Below are positions 47,880-61,739 of a stretch of 64,000 bases of DNA, piece after piece; within the stretch, counting starts at the first letter, position 1, and every line of letters begins with the position of its first letter. The DNA lies in assembly GCF_021130785.1 (NCBI RefSeq), contig NC_060208.1, positions 54,354,501 to 54,418,500 of the forward strand, read 5' to 3'. The notes under the pieces were generated by a model. It was not told the DNA's origin. It saw only the letters and a program-made list of their open reading frames with translations, and did not search any database. This stretch comes from Homalodisca vitripennis (lineage: Eukaryota; Arthropoda; Insecta; Hemiptera; Cicadellidae). A program made the translations under genes and the position numbers.

Positions 47880-50800
47880 TCCACACAAAGATTATTGAAA
47901 GACAATACGACAAATTTATAAAAAGTACATAAACACTCTGCTAGCCTAATTTTTGTTTCTATCTCAACTAATTAGGAGATTGTAATAATACTAGGCAGTG
48001 ACTAAGAAAATGTAAGAATGTTTACCAGCAGTGTGTATAAACATACGAAACTACAACAGAAAGCATAACTCCCCACAGTGACTATAGGTTCCTTCTATGA
48101 CTAGATAAACTTTCAATTTTCAGAACCTATATACTGCAAAATGTATTACTTATTCTAAATTGAATTAATGTGTAACATGTTTAATACTTGATTACTACAT
48201 GTTATATATATTTAAATAAAATTTAAATTTAAAGTTTAATACACAGTATTGAAAAATGAACTCAGCTCTAAATAATTTAAATTATAAAGAAACTTGAAAC
48301 AAATGGCACTTGGAAGAATCTTAAGATTTCAAAATAATTCTTGTTACAGGTGGTGTTTCTCTTGGAGGTGTTAGAACCTAACTTGCACAAGAATACTATT
48401 CAGTTATGTAATGCTAGAAAACAGTTTCGCTTTTATATTAAGAATTTAAAATTATCTCTCTCTGTTGAAGATCATGTGGATTCTATTCTTGAGTAATAGG
48501 ACAGGATACAGCACTTTGACTAGAATTTTCCTAAACACTCAATTGATGTGTCTTAACAGCATAATGTGGGGAAGAAAAACTGTATAATTTCCAGATCTGA
48601 GGTCTTGTAACTACCATGTTCTTATTGATACTACATCAGGTGATGCTAAGTAAAGTTTTGCCAAAAATCTAGTTTAATATCAATAGTAAATGAATACAAA
48701 TTCTCCAATATTAGTTTTATTCTTGCGAGACCTTTCAGAATCAATGATTCCATCATCAGGAAACTTCACAAGTGAATAAATATTTACATTTTTCTAAATA
48801 ATAGATATTAAAATAACATATGGTAAAGATTTGGAAGTATGGAAATAAAAGTGTTAGTTAACTTTAGAAAACTAACCAAAATAGTGTTCAAAGACGATAA
48901 ACTGAGTTTTGATTGGTTTCAAAATGTCTGTTTTGTTGTTATGATTTATTTTTTATTTAAATAAGATTATTTCTATTAGGCCTACCTATCCTAATTGTTC
49001 GTTTGGTGGTTATGGTTCCTTTATTATTAATTATGTTGTTCCATTGTATATATTAAATTAATCTTTTCAACATTAAACTGATCCTGGAAAAAACTTTATT
49101 AAGCACTCTACACTAGTTATTTTTATCAAATGAAGAATTTTATATTACAGTTTATTTAACTAAACATGTGATTTGAACTTATTAATTATAGAAATGTTTA
49201 ATGTAAGCAATAAAAAAGAAGTAACTAATTTTCATAGAATCTGTAAATGGTGGATGAATATGAGGAAATTGTGAGATATAAACAGTTGAAAGTTCTTGGC
49301 GAACAGTCATGAGAAGTTTGAGGAATGGAATGGCGGCAGACTCTATAGATAAACCGCTTGCAAAGAAACCTGCGCAGAAGCAAATTTCTGAGCAGTACCG
49401 CGCAGGAGGGGCCCTCCTCTGGCGGGGGGTTGTGGTGGGGAGTGGGACCAGCACCTTCTTGTATCTGTTTATCAGCTGTGTGGATCGTGTCTCACTCACA
49501 CAGTTTTGTTTACACTGCAGCTACTTTACCTGCTCTATAACTATATTATATTTTTGTGTGTAGGTATATACAATTATCACAGTCTAAGCGTAAAATATTA
49601 ATTGAACAGATTAATGTAGCTATAGACGTATCCAGGGAGCTTGCATTTTGTTGTGAGGTTAGCCGCGCAGTGGCAGTGGCCAATAGACATGTGTCATTCG
49701 GTCTTGACCCATTCAATTCGAACCGAGTGTTTCAAAAGACCCGTTCACTTCGAACGTTTCGTTCACTTATTAATTTATGCCAACTGAATAAATTTGATAT
49801 TTTTTTCAAATCAGATATATTATTTTTAATGATAGGTAGTTAAAACTTACAATATTATAAAATTAATTATAAAACCCTTATCCATGAAAAATAGCTTAAC
49901 ATCATATGGAACTAACTAAAACTGTAAAGTTTATGCGTTAGGTTACATTAGGTCCCCAAAATTGTTCAGCCGTTCCTTTCGTTCACTGCTAACCGATTAA
50001 GAATAAAACCATAATCGTATAACTCAACAGGCGGTGTAGGGAATCAGGGTATTGTGAAAAGTGGTGGAAGTTAATCGGTTGGATATAAAATATCTTGTTC
50101 TTTATAAAAATAAATTATTTGCAAACGAGCAATGCGTCTGTTTAGTTTTTGTCATTTATTTAAAAACATCTGTAAGGCAATAACCTTACTTATGATAAAG
50201 CAAACGCATATCAATCAACCAGGTTCATAATATTATATACAATGGTATATAATATTTACATTATTAACATTTACAATATTTAGTAATGTATTTGGTAACT
50301 TAAAATTACATTTTTTGTCAGCTTTAATAGATCTACTTACAGTGAGTAGATTTCTGACACAATACATTGTTACATATCTATCCATTCACTGTACAATATG
50401 CTGTTTCTTCCTCTATTCGAACACTTTTTTACAAGTGGATCCTTTCGTTCACTCGGTCATCACATTCAGTTGTTCATTTTGTTCTGTCAACACGATGACC
50501 GGTATAACACACTTTAGCGGGAAGGCTCAGTGGCCGTCGGAGGGATATTTACCCCACCCTGCATGAACTCAAATCACCTTGAGAATTATGCCTGTCTGGG
50601 AAAGAATCCTTGTCAATTGTAAACACAATGGCTAAAGTGGCAAAAGACGAGTTTCACGTTATCAACCTTTTGCTATCGTTCTTCTGAACAAGACATTATA
50701 AGGTTGGAAAAATGACAAGTAACGAAGTTATAGAACATTAACAGTGGAACCACTTTTGTTGCACAGAATATTTCATTGTTCTACAGGCATCACATGGTTC

Positions 50801-53785
50801 TTGTTATGATCATGAGTCAACTTCGTATTAGTTGCTGTTGACGTCAGCCATTACGCTATATCAGCCCTGGCCATCAGCACAACACCTTTGACGACATATG
50901 ACAAACATCCCTTGAGGTAGTACCTATCACTAAAAGATCAAATTCTAGATGATCTGGCCATTAGACTACTGCTAAATAAGAAATGCAACTTGACAAACCA
51001 AACAAATACTGTAAATTCACCTAACCATAACTTCCTATTATCTTGTAAGAAAATTAGTTCCACTTTTAATGTTCTAAAATTCATTATTTGTCATTTTAAT
51101 CCCTTGAAATGTTATACTGTTTTGGAAGACGATGGGTTAATAAAGGGGGATCTCATTATCTGTGTGGATAAAAATAAACTTGAAAATAATTAAAGCAAAT
51201 TTAACTAAACTTTCTACAAACGAATAACTAATGTAAAAAAAAACATAAATTTAATAAATAAGCAAAACTAATGTAACCATAACTTCCTATTTTCGTATGT
51301 ACGTATTATATACTTATAATATATCACATGGTAACTTCCGATTACATAAAAATCGTTTTTTTTTATTTTAAAATAATACACAATTACACGAAGAACTCAT
51401 TTTCTCACTCTGACAAAACATGTTGACCAATTAAAAAGTGATTACTTACTACTCACTGCTATCCAGGTAACCAATAATCACTTTAACGTTTCTCTGATAT
51501 GTAGGTCTAGGCAAATGTTGGTTTTGTTATTTTTTAATATTACTGTTAGATTTATTTTATTAAAATTTGTAGTCTATTATTTTTGTTGTTAATGTATTAT
51601 AATTGTTGTTCCTTACTATATTATATAATATCGAAGATGGATAATATATCAAATTGCTCAATAATAACAACCTACTAACGAGTGTAGGTCACTTATTAGT
51701 GCCCCCCCCCCCCAATCCTATTTAATATTTTAGAAATGCTGATATTGATTGATAGTTATAATTTTTTATGTATGAAGTATCAGTGATACTAAGCTGTAAA
51801 ACCAGGCCCCCTTATCTTACTCATCCCAGAATAAAAACTCCATTAACACAGTTTTACAGAATTTTATATAAACAGGAACAGGTAACAGAGTCACAGAAAG
51901 CGACTTATTTGAGGAAAGTTTATTTCACGAAATTTCGGATGTGAGATATATCTTCTTACAAAGGCTCAAGTGACTGACAAAAGAGACCCTCATGAAGGTC
52001 CAGAAGAATTCATGATTTGATTTTTCATATGAAATAAAAGAAAAATACAGTAGTTTTACCTTTGAAATAATTAATAAAAAAATCTGTCAGTTTTCAATAA
52101 AAACATAGCACTATTATTCAATAGCATAATTGGCACTATTAATAACATTAACCGTACAAAGACAGTCTGATAATCAAAGGGTTAAAAGCAGCATAGTAAA
52201 ATATTTTAAAGTGGTTCATAAATATTAACCCAGGAACTGGTGACAATCGCTGCAGCAACGTTGTATCATTCTTAACAACAAATGACCATTGCCGCAGCAA
52301 CGGTCAAACATCGCCAAGAAAAAGCCACTTTATAAAGTAACTATAATGCTTTTCAATGAAGGTAATGGTAGCATTCCAAAGCGGATAGATAAATGTATCA
52401 ATTAGTATTAAGTTCAGTACTTTTAGACCTTTGATACAAGTCGGAGAGAAAAATATCATACTTCATTTTTCTCATTTCTTGTTGTTTACGTAATGGTTAG
52501 TTTGTTTGTTTATGTTTCTTTTTGCTAGTATGTAATATTATTTGAAGTTTTATTTAGTCAAGTGGTATAAACATGTTTTCAAAAGTATTTCTCTTTCACA
52601 GAAGTGATATAGTGAAAAAAATAATTAGTGTTTTGTTTCAAAATAACCCAAATTTCACAATCTATGTAGGCCTAAGTTAGGAGTTTCAAGTTTGTAGTTT
52701 AACAAGTTTTATGTATTTTATATCTTGAATTTTACCAACATTATTTGCATTTGAAATGGATAGGAACTATTGAGATCAATCTAGTGGTACAAGAAATTTG
52801 TTAGAAAATTGAACCAGTAGACCATGACAGCGGTGGTGAATCTGATTAGGTAGTGTAAGATCTCAGTGCCCCAACCGAAACTAGATTTATAATTGTACAT
52901 TTTTGTAAATACATTTTTTAAACAATTACAGATATGTGTTCACAATACAGAATGTGCTTAGTGGATAAATAAACTTGTATTTTTTTTCAAATGAGAAGAA
53001 AATCTGAACATTGCTTCTAACTTTGAGGATATAAAGTAATGTAAACAAATAATACATACATAATTTTGTACTTTTACTTCTTATTGATACATTTTATGTT
53101 ATTGCTAACTCTTGATGTGATATAATACTGTTTCATGTAAGGAATAACTATTATTGTTGTAATAAAGTATGTTTTTAGGGTAATGTAAATTTTCATAAAA
53201 AAATTATCTGATGCAAGTTTTATCGATATAAAAATAAAAATAAAAATGTATTAAATAAGTACATCAACTATATAATTTCTGAAACTAAAGGAATGTATAA
53301 ATAATTTTTATATTTTGGAATTTTGATCTAGTACAAATATACAACTTCTGTAGGTATGGCCCCACCCCCCTAAAACAAAATAAAAAATATTTAAAAGTTT
53401 CAAATTAAAAAAAAACAAAACCATTTTACTTATAAAAATATGCATAGTAAAAAATACAATTTTAATAAAAAAATAAAAATAAAAGATAAAACAATGCCTA
53501 ATCAAATATTTTTTAGCATTTCGTACATATTTTATAAAATACCCTTGCAAAACCTGGAAAAGTGGTCTGCTAATAAAGGTAATTTAGTTGCCAGTTCTTG
53601 GGTGAAAAGTCATATAGTTTCTATAAACTACAAATACTAATAAAAATAAAGCCACGTTTATTTGGAATATAGTATGTTTAATAACCCCTTGTTAAAGAAA
53701 TTTTCTTTCCAAAATATAATTTTTACTCAAATTAGCAACATTTACTTGACTCCATCTCTAATCAAATTCCCTACATAGAAATATG
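47880..53785. other. Gene-free stretch upstream of Mrps33
   Basis: No conserved protein, RNA gene or complete element recognised. The Mrps33 promoter and 5' leader exon should lie here but I cannot place them. A C run of about 10 lies near 51,703. Confidence 0.4.
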
Positions 53786-53789
53786 AGGG

Positions 53790-53842
53790 AGACTTAAGCG
53801 GCCTACACTCTTTATTCGATTGCTATTATTGAACAATTGATT
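53790..53842. repeat. Partial copy of the adjacent MITE end
   Basis: GCGGCCTACACTCTTTATTC matches the left end of the element at 53,887 with changes, in the same orientation. Confidence 0.5.
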
Positions 53843-53886
53843 TCTAGAACGTGTAGTCCACGTCAGATTGAAGAGATTGAGGGGAG

Positions 53887-54449
53887 ACTTTAATAACCGG
53901 CCTACACTCGTTATTCGGTTGTTTTTGTCGAATTGTTCGATATATTATCCAACTTTGTGATATGAAAAAATCGTACACAATAAGAGTTATAATAAATTAC
54001 CCTAACAAGAAGAATCTCGTTTATTACAATGTTAAATACACATATTTTAATATAACAATACAAAAAAACAAAACTAAATATGGCCTAGACTTAGATATCT
54101 AAGAAATTTTACAATATTTATAACTTGCCCAGTTCAATATCAATAAGTAACCGCTTTTGTGAAATGGAAGAAAGAATTCTCCCCATGTGTTACCAGTCAG
54201 CCAAACCCAAATGTTGAAGCTACTTAAACAAATATCGTCATTTTTGAGAAATATCTTACATAAAGTCTCAAAATATTAGTAACTTCTTGTTGTTTATTAT
54301 TTACATTAAAATTACTATAGCTAATAAGTTGAAATCATAGGCTATAATAGGTTAAATAAATTGTAATATCGAATTATTCTTCGGATAAATACAATCGAAC
54401 CATTCGATAATATCAATTGAACAAGGAGTGTAGGCCCGCTTATTAAAGT
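53887..54449. mobile_element. 563-bp inverted-repeat element (MITE)
   Basis: The left end ACTTTAATAACCGGCCTACA and the right end (reverse complement ACTTTAATAAGCGGGCCTAC) match over about 55 bases with a few differences. The interior is AT-rich and non-coding. Flanking duplications are unclear. Confidence 0.65.
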
Positions 54450-56469
54450 GTACTCGAAATATAAGCAATTTAAGTTAAACTAAAGTAAGAATTGATTATA
54501 ATATAGTTATTATACGTATCAACAGCCTTCATATAAATGTGAGCAATATAAGTTAAAGTAAGGATTAATTATAATTGAGTTATTATATTTATCTTGTTGG
54601 ATCCAGATTGTCATTAAATCAATCACAATATAAATTAAATCTACCCTGTTATATGTCTACCTCTCACAGGAGTTTGAACATGGAAGTGCATACATAGGCT
54701 ACACAATATTTAATAATAATGCATAAATAATTTAGATAAGGAACAATATAAATCCAATATTATTTATAGAGACACAAAAAGAATAATACACTATAATATA
54801 ATTTACCTTTCTATTAAAGAATTTGGTTATGTTAAGAAAGTAAACAACAGTCAACATCAAAATCCATCTAATCCCCATCAGCTGTACTGGTTTACGTCAT
54901 TTTTATTTTACTGTAAAAGTATAGGCTTGAAGTGTAGTCATGACGCTTTTGACATTCAACATAATCTTGTGATACTACATATTAAATAAATTGTTATGTG
55001 TTATAACTGCACTTGATTATATTTTATAAGAGTACTATAAAATATTTTCCATATTATGCTCTTGTAAATTTAATGTTTGATATTACTACAGAGATTGGTG
55101 GAACTGTTCAATTTTGTCTTTGAAATTTATGTTATTAGGTGAAACGATTTTTTTTATGTTTATGGGTATTAAACATGACACATATTGAAGAATCTTCTTT
55201 CCACAGTTGATCTATTGAATATATTTCGAATCTTAGTCATATAGGGTATCAAGTTTATTGTTGATTGTCCTAAATTTCATACAATCAAACCAAAGTACCT
55301 TGTCAGCACTGCCTTGTATCACGATCTTTTGCCACTATCACTTCTTCTACAAAGACAAGATCTTATGCAATCTTTTACCTGTGCCACTGAAAATATATGA
55401 TTCCTTATTTGAGTCGCCAAATGCCGAAAACAGGCTAAATCCGCAAAAATTTTAAAAAAAGTTGAGATATTGATGACATTGAGTTTCTGTATTACCTAGG
55501 CTACAGATTTGTCACTTCAAAATGTTCCAAAACCAGTTAAAAACTGTTTAAAATTAAATATTTAAAAGTGAAGGTTTGTTCCAAAATCAGTTATATCCTA
55601 TAGCCAATTCGTTTCCAAAAAACATTGTTCATAATATCTGCACAGATGGACAATGTTCCAAAACCAGCTATATCAAACTACAATAACTTACAATGTTACA
55701 TGTATTCTGTGTCAAATAAGTTAAATCCCAAAAGACTTTTCCTATAGGGAACTGCTGATCATTTTTCCTTCTGAAATTAATTGTTTTATTTTGTTGGCTA
55801 ATTTTAAATTTCAAAGGCTAAAATAGTGTTTTATAGAGAAGCAATAGCACTCAATTATTTAACATTATATTTTAAAAGCTCCTGATTTGTTGTGTGTCAT
55901 AAACATGGAGGCTGGAACATACAGGAGGTATTTTAGAAGGTAGCTGAAGGCGTTGGTATTGATATTATAAATGCTGAAGTTGTAATTGTTCAACCAAGAA
56001 AATGTCAATATAATGGACATAACAGTGGAAACTCCACAAAATGGTGGAACAAGTAGAGTTGGTAGAAGAGATGCCTGCCCTTTGCAAAGAAAAGGAAGAA
56101 AAACGAAAAGAGCATGGAAGAAAACTGTTGCAAAAAGTTGCTAGTAAGTTAACAACATTTGGTGGTAAAGAAAACTAAACTTAGCCTAATCTTAACACTC
56201 ATTTGAACTAAAATAACCTAACCTCAACTAAGCTAACCTAACCTCAACTAACTAACCTATAACCGCAACTAAACTACTTAATCTCAACCAGCCTAAAGTA
56301 ATTCCAGCTTAGGCCCTAACTTAACTACACAACAGTTTTTGACAACGATTGCGATCTATATTTTTGTTATTTTATTACAGGTTAGTAATTTTTTTAAAGG
56401 TAAAGGAGAACTAATAATCCTATTTTTGTTTTAGACACCGCCCGAAGGGATTTCCACAGATGCCTAGTT

Positions 56470-58205
56470 GTAAACATTCGGCAACCCGGCCACAAGTAAG
56501 TACCGCTGCCAGCGCAGAACTTTCCCTGCAGGATGTATAGAAAGATACATCAGCAATACTATAAAGATCGCTGACCTTCAATCAAAGAAGAATTTTATTC
56601 TTCAGCACGTCATTGTTTCCTCAGCAAAAAGGTACTCGTCTTCCAGAAGGTATCAAATAAAAAAAGAAATGTAAGTACTGACTTTTTTTCTTACCTAAAA
56701 TGAGGAACAACAAAACTGAGAATGTTACAAGTATGTCGGGCAGCACTACTGTACAATTTTGCAAGAGAGTAAAAACCGAGTGCAATTGATTTGCAAAAAG
56801 TACCTGGAAACAGGCGTCCGAGTACCTTTGGAGACTCGTGGAGGAGCACGCCAAGTTGATAAATATAATATAAAGAAAGACAGCATCAAATCTTTTATTA
56901 AAACATTTATTCCAGTACAAAAACACTATTGCAGAGCGAAAAAACAAGCATAGGCAATACCTTCCAAGTGAGCTTAACATTACAAAAATGTGGAAAATGT
57001 ATATTGAGCAGCATCCAACTGAAGAATTAAAGTGTGAGTATGACTTTTTCAGGCTTGTTTTTTCTGAGAACTTAACATTGTTTGACACACTCGGCCCCGG
57101 TACAGGTCCCCTACTAGCCCCACACCGTACACTGATAAGTGTTCCAACCTGCACAAGGCTTGAGTGTGAACTAGCCACAGAAAAAAGATTGCAGGCAAGC
57201 GTGAAACACTAAAGCTAAACCTAAAAGCCCACAAAGTCCCGTGCAGCACAAAATTCTACAAACTTTTGCAAAGAAAAATAATGAATAAAGAGCTTATTCT
57301 GAGCTATGATTGTCAGAAAAATCTTGTCCTTCCTAAAATACCGACCAAGCCGCATACTATAATCAGCCGCCAGCTATATCATATAAATTTTGTGATTTTG
57401 GTGAGGGACATTCTAAAGTCCTCTTGAATTCAGAAAACACCTTTCTTACCTCTGGACTGAAAACCAGTATGCAAAAGGGTCCAGTCAAATTGCATCTGCT
57501 GTTTACCACAGGTTAACAAGCGCTTAACAATGGAAAATGTCACCACAGTCAAAAACTTTTTTCTCTGACGGCTGTGGTGGCCAAAACAAGAACACAACTG
57601 TTGTCGGTATGATTGCTCATTGGCTCCTGAAAATGCACCTAAACATGTTACTAAAGTTGTACTACTCTTTCCGGTAGTCGCCATTCTTCATTTCTTTTCC
57701 CCCTGATAGAGTGTTTGGAGTACTTGAAAGGAAATTTCAAGATCAGAGTGTAATCAACAATCCCAATGAGTACACTGAAATAATTGAAAAGCACTGTACT
57801 GTTGTGAAACTTGGGACGGATTGCCCTGTGAGTGATTGGAAAACTCTAACCGATGCTGTTCTAAAAAAAACCAGGACAATGGCATTTTCAATTTCAAAAG
57901 GCCAAGAAATTTATCTTTTTCAAGAAGTAAAAGTAATCCAAACTCCATCCTGGTACGAGGTAAAGCAAACTATGTATTTGAAAATCGGCGAGAGTAAGTC
58001 AAGTAATGAAAAGGGGGAAAAATTTTGACAATGCAGTTTTGAGAGTGAACAAGAAGGACAACCCAGTGAAACAAGTAAAAAATCAATGATGTGAAATGCT
58101 TGCTAAATCTCCACTATGGAAATGACTGGCAACGGGAGCCAAAGTTGAAGTTTTTCAAGGACTTATTCCAGCTACCTACCACCCAATCAAGGCGAAGAAG
58201 ATAGA
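56470..58205 (+). pseudogene. DUF7869-like (RNase H-fold-like) gene, decayed
   Basis: Successive frames give TGVRVPLETRGGARQVDKYN, a region corresponding to a C-x-x-C stretch, then FSDGCGGQNKN (57,561-57,593). Next come FPVVAILHF and DRVFGVLERKFQ, followed by a long frame to 58,028 with WKTLTDAV and KGQEIYLFQ. S-D-x-C-x-G-Q-N-K-N with a following P-D-R-x-F-G is the signature I associate with DUF7869 proteins, a group of uncertain role that looks transposon-related. At least four frame changes make it non-functional. Confidence 0.6.
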
Positions 58206-58624
58206 ATGATGATGATATTTTGAAATAAATGAAGAGGATGAGCCTATGATTGAGTGAAAATATTTTTAATAAACGACACATTGTATTTTATAAACTCTGT
58301 AGATAAATAAATTCATGGTTTTGTATTGAAAATGAATACATTGTGTTCATTAATCCTAACCTAACTTTACCTAACAATATAGGCTACAATGTTTTGAGAA
58401 AAAAGGATTTAATAATTATAATTTCTGTTTTTTTAACTTAGTTTGGAATGGTAAACACAATTTAAAACTTGGTTTTGGAACCAAAGTTAAAAAGCAAATG
58501 GCGGAGAGTAATTTTCCAAAAGCATCTAAATCATAGTTACTGTTCCAAAACAAGCTATGCCATATATTTAATCGCTGCAGTAATTATAACTTTAGTTGTA
58601 ACCATTTTTTAGCAATATTTTTAA

Positions 58625-61600
58625 CCCTTTAAGTGCCAACGTCCGTATATACGGACGTCACAATTTTGTGCATAGAGTTGCCAACGTCCGATATACGGAC
58701 GCCGTCCGTTTGTGCATAAAGTGCCAACGTCCGTATATACGGACGTCTCGTTTTAGGTTTTTTTCTTGCCTTGTGTATCAACCAATCAGGTTATACTTTT
58801 TCCCTTGTTGTAAAAGCGGAACATCTGTTTTACAATGAGGACATATCGATTTTATTCGATATATCCGAATGTTATATCGGTAATTACATCTGAACGTCTG
58901 TGCTGTGAAAGAGAAGCAGACAGCTGACAGCACTGGTGCGTCTAATACCTCAGTTTGGTTTTTTCATGGTTATGTCTGTTGTCAGGTTTGCGTTTATTTT
59001 ACTTAGACGTGTTTTCATTAGTTAATTTGTTTGTAATTGTTTATTTTTTTCATTTGAAAATTGAAACAGAAGAAACACCGAAAATCGCCAGTAAGTGAAG
59101 GGACAGTTAGGCAACTTCTTGAAGAGGATTATATAAGTGATGATTTTCGTGTCTGATGTTGAAAACATTGAGAGTGACGATAACAGCAGTGATATTTATT
59201 TGCTGATGACACTGATGTTGACCCGGACTATTTCCCTGAAGATTCATTTGATCAACCGCGGCCCTTCCCACACCGTATTAGTTGAATCCTAGACTAACAC
59301 TTAGCCGCTTTACCCGACCCCCTGTGTCGTCATCTAGCGATGAGAGGCTGATCCTAGGCCTAGTCCCTAAACTCCACCACAATCTAGGCCTAGGGGAAGA
59401 CCTAGGAAAAGACCTAGGAATGTTACCAACTGATCATCCAGTTCTGAAAGTGACTCAGAGGATGGTTCTAGGGTGGGTAGATGTCCGATGAAATAAATGA
59501 CCAAGGATTCCAAAAGCCATTTGCCTTCGGAGAGGTTCCTGGATCAAACATGCACCCCCAAGAAACTCTTCTCCCATGACATACTGGCAATTATTTTTTT
59601 TTCACTGTAGGATTGTTAGATATTTTTGTAAAATACACAAATCAATATGCAAAAAATTTTTAGCCTACCATCACAGTCCCTAAAACCCCACAGTCGTGCC
59701 CAAAAAACTGGAAACCGACCGTATAGCTTATTGGAAATTCAGAGGCTTTCATTGCTGTTTTGATAAATATGGGCCTAAAGAAACAACCAACAATTTTATA
59801 GTTACTGTGGACAAGCTCTTCGCAATACATAACCATATTTTTCAAGTGATGATTTCAAACGCAACAGAGTTTCAGGCAATTTTTTACAGTTTTTTCCATA
59901 TGGTTGACATCAACTAATCTCGCTAAACCTGGCCAACCAAATACAATCCTTGTGCTAGATTCGACCCCTTAGTTGACCATGTAAAACCGTTTTATTCAAC
60001 ATTATTTTACCCCTGATAAAAATATTTCTATTGATGAAAGCATCATTGCTTCTAAAGGCTCACACACAACTTAGACAATACATGCCGAAAAAAACACCAC
60101 AGATGGGGTATTAAACTTTGGATGCTTTGTGACGCAATGACACACTATTGCTACAATTGTTTTTTGTTTACAGAGGATCGAAAGAAGTGACAAGGAACAC
60201 TATTATGGAGAAAGGTTTAGTTATTATGTTGTGGCGTGAAATTGTTAGATAAATGGGAAATTTATTGAACAAGGGCTATCACATATTTATAGACAATTTT
60301 TTCACCTCACTCAAACTTGCAAAGTATTTATATACAAAATGTACAGCCCTAACAGGAACTGTTTCGTTCCAACCGAAAAGGAATACCAAAAGAATTTACT
60401 GCTAAAATTTGAATAGGAAAAACTAAATATAAGAGGACAGATCATATGCTGATGGTTGGGTATAGAGAAAAGCAGTCGCAAAAAAAACAAGTGATTCTAT
60501 TGTCTACAGATGACAAAGCAGGACAAACTCAAAAAACCAAGAGGCGCGAGCACAACATTAGTTTATTAGCAAATAAACCAAACATAAATCAGGAATGGGG
60601 TCACAATGCATTCATGGGAGGTGTAGATGAGCAATGACCAAATGTTATGTTCCTATATGGATGACCGTAAGTCAATAAAGTACTGGAAAAAAAGTTACCT
60701 TCAGTAGTTCAACCGTATTATTTTAAATGCTTATATTTTATACAAGTTGAATACCGATAAACCAAGTGACCAGAAATTTTATTTACTGTAAAATTAGTTG
60801 AAGAGTTTATCGAAAGATTGGCTTCTACAGAAGGAAGGGAGAAATTTTCACAACCTCCTGAAACTCCAAGAACGGCCCAAGTGGTGGTGGATGGTGACGC
60901 AAGCACACTGACCCCAGAGTCTTTTTTTGAAAAACTACCCTCAAAAAAAAGAAAAAAAACTGTTGTATATGCAGTAAAGCCAGTACGCAAGTTTGTGGCA
61001 AAAGGAAAAAAAGTACTTTTATTTGTAAAAAATGTAAAAAGGGGGTGCACCCTTTGTGCTACCCGTTTGCACTCCCTGCTAAAGCTTGCAGTTTTGAAAA
61101 CCTTTTGTATATACTGTACATATACCTGAAAATATATATATTAGATATTATTCTTCTCTAAAGTAACAATAAATGATCACAGGAGAACCAGCTGAAAAAA
61201 ATATTTTTGGTTGCTACAGAAAAAAAATTGTTTACATAGTGGGGGCTCAGTGATTGTGAAAACCAAAAAAACTTATGAAACGGAGACTTTTAAAAAAATA
61301 ATTATAATTTCTATGTTTACGAATCAAATTGAGTGTGTATTTTTTTTAATTGTTCACAATAGATAGACATTGATATAAAAAGTGAATTTACAACTGTTCT
61401 GAGATATTTTTTTTGTGAGGAGTTATTTCAGACCAAAGTTGGAAAATTTCGAAAAAAAAAAAATTCTAAAAGGTGAGTTTTTTCAAAAGTTATTATTTTT
61501 TAGTTTTTTTATCTAGTCCTAATATTATATTTTTATGAAACAGCTATATTTTATCTTCACGAAACAATATAAACCAAAATTTTTGGAGTGATTTGTCAAG

Positions 61601-61739
61601 AAATAACTAAAATATCATTATTTGACTAAAACGCTACAAAATATGATAATTAGTCCGGCACTTCTAACATACACATATGAAAAAATAAACCTGGCACTCT
61701 ATGCATGGCAAAAAATAAAGACCCTGGCAACTGAAAGCG
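58625..61739 (+). mobile_element. piggyBac element, degenerate, nested
   Basis: Bordered by TTAA (58,621-58,624 and 61,740-61,743), with ends CCCTTTAAGTGCCAACG and (reverse complement) CGCTTTCAGTTGCCAGGG. Decayed frames carry piggyBac marks: ISIDESIIASKG, QYMPKKT, GYHIFIDNFFTSLKLAKYL, TALTGTV and a Lys/Cys-rich C-terminal zinc-finger region (CKKCKKGVHPLC in one frame). Many stops and shifts are present. It inserted into the right part of the 55.4-61.9 kb element. Confidence 0.85.
58636..58746. repeat. Palindromic GTCCGTATATACGGAC repeats near the piggyBac left end
   Basis: Three copies of GCCAACGTCCG followed by a TATATAC/GATATAC centre and CGGAC, about 40 bases apart. Each is a near-perfect palindrome. 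They lie just inside the terminal repeat and could be transposase-binding sites. Confidence 0.75.

Noticed and set aside
56621..57178. 185-residue minus-strand open frame
   Set aside because: It lies antisense to the decayed DUF7869-like gene and has no recognisable features.
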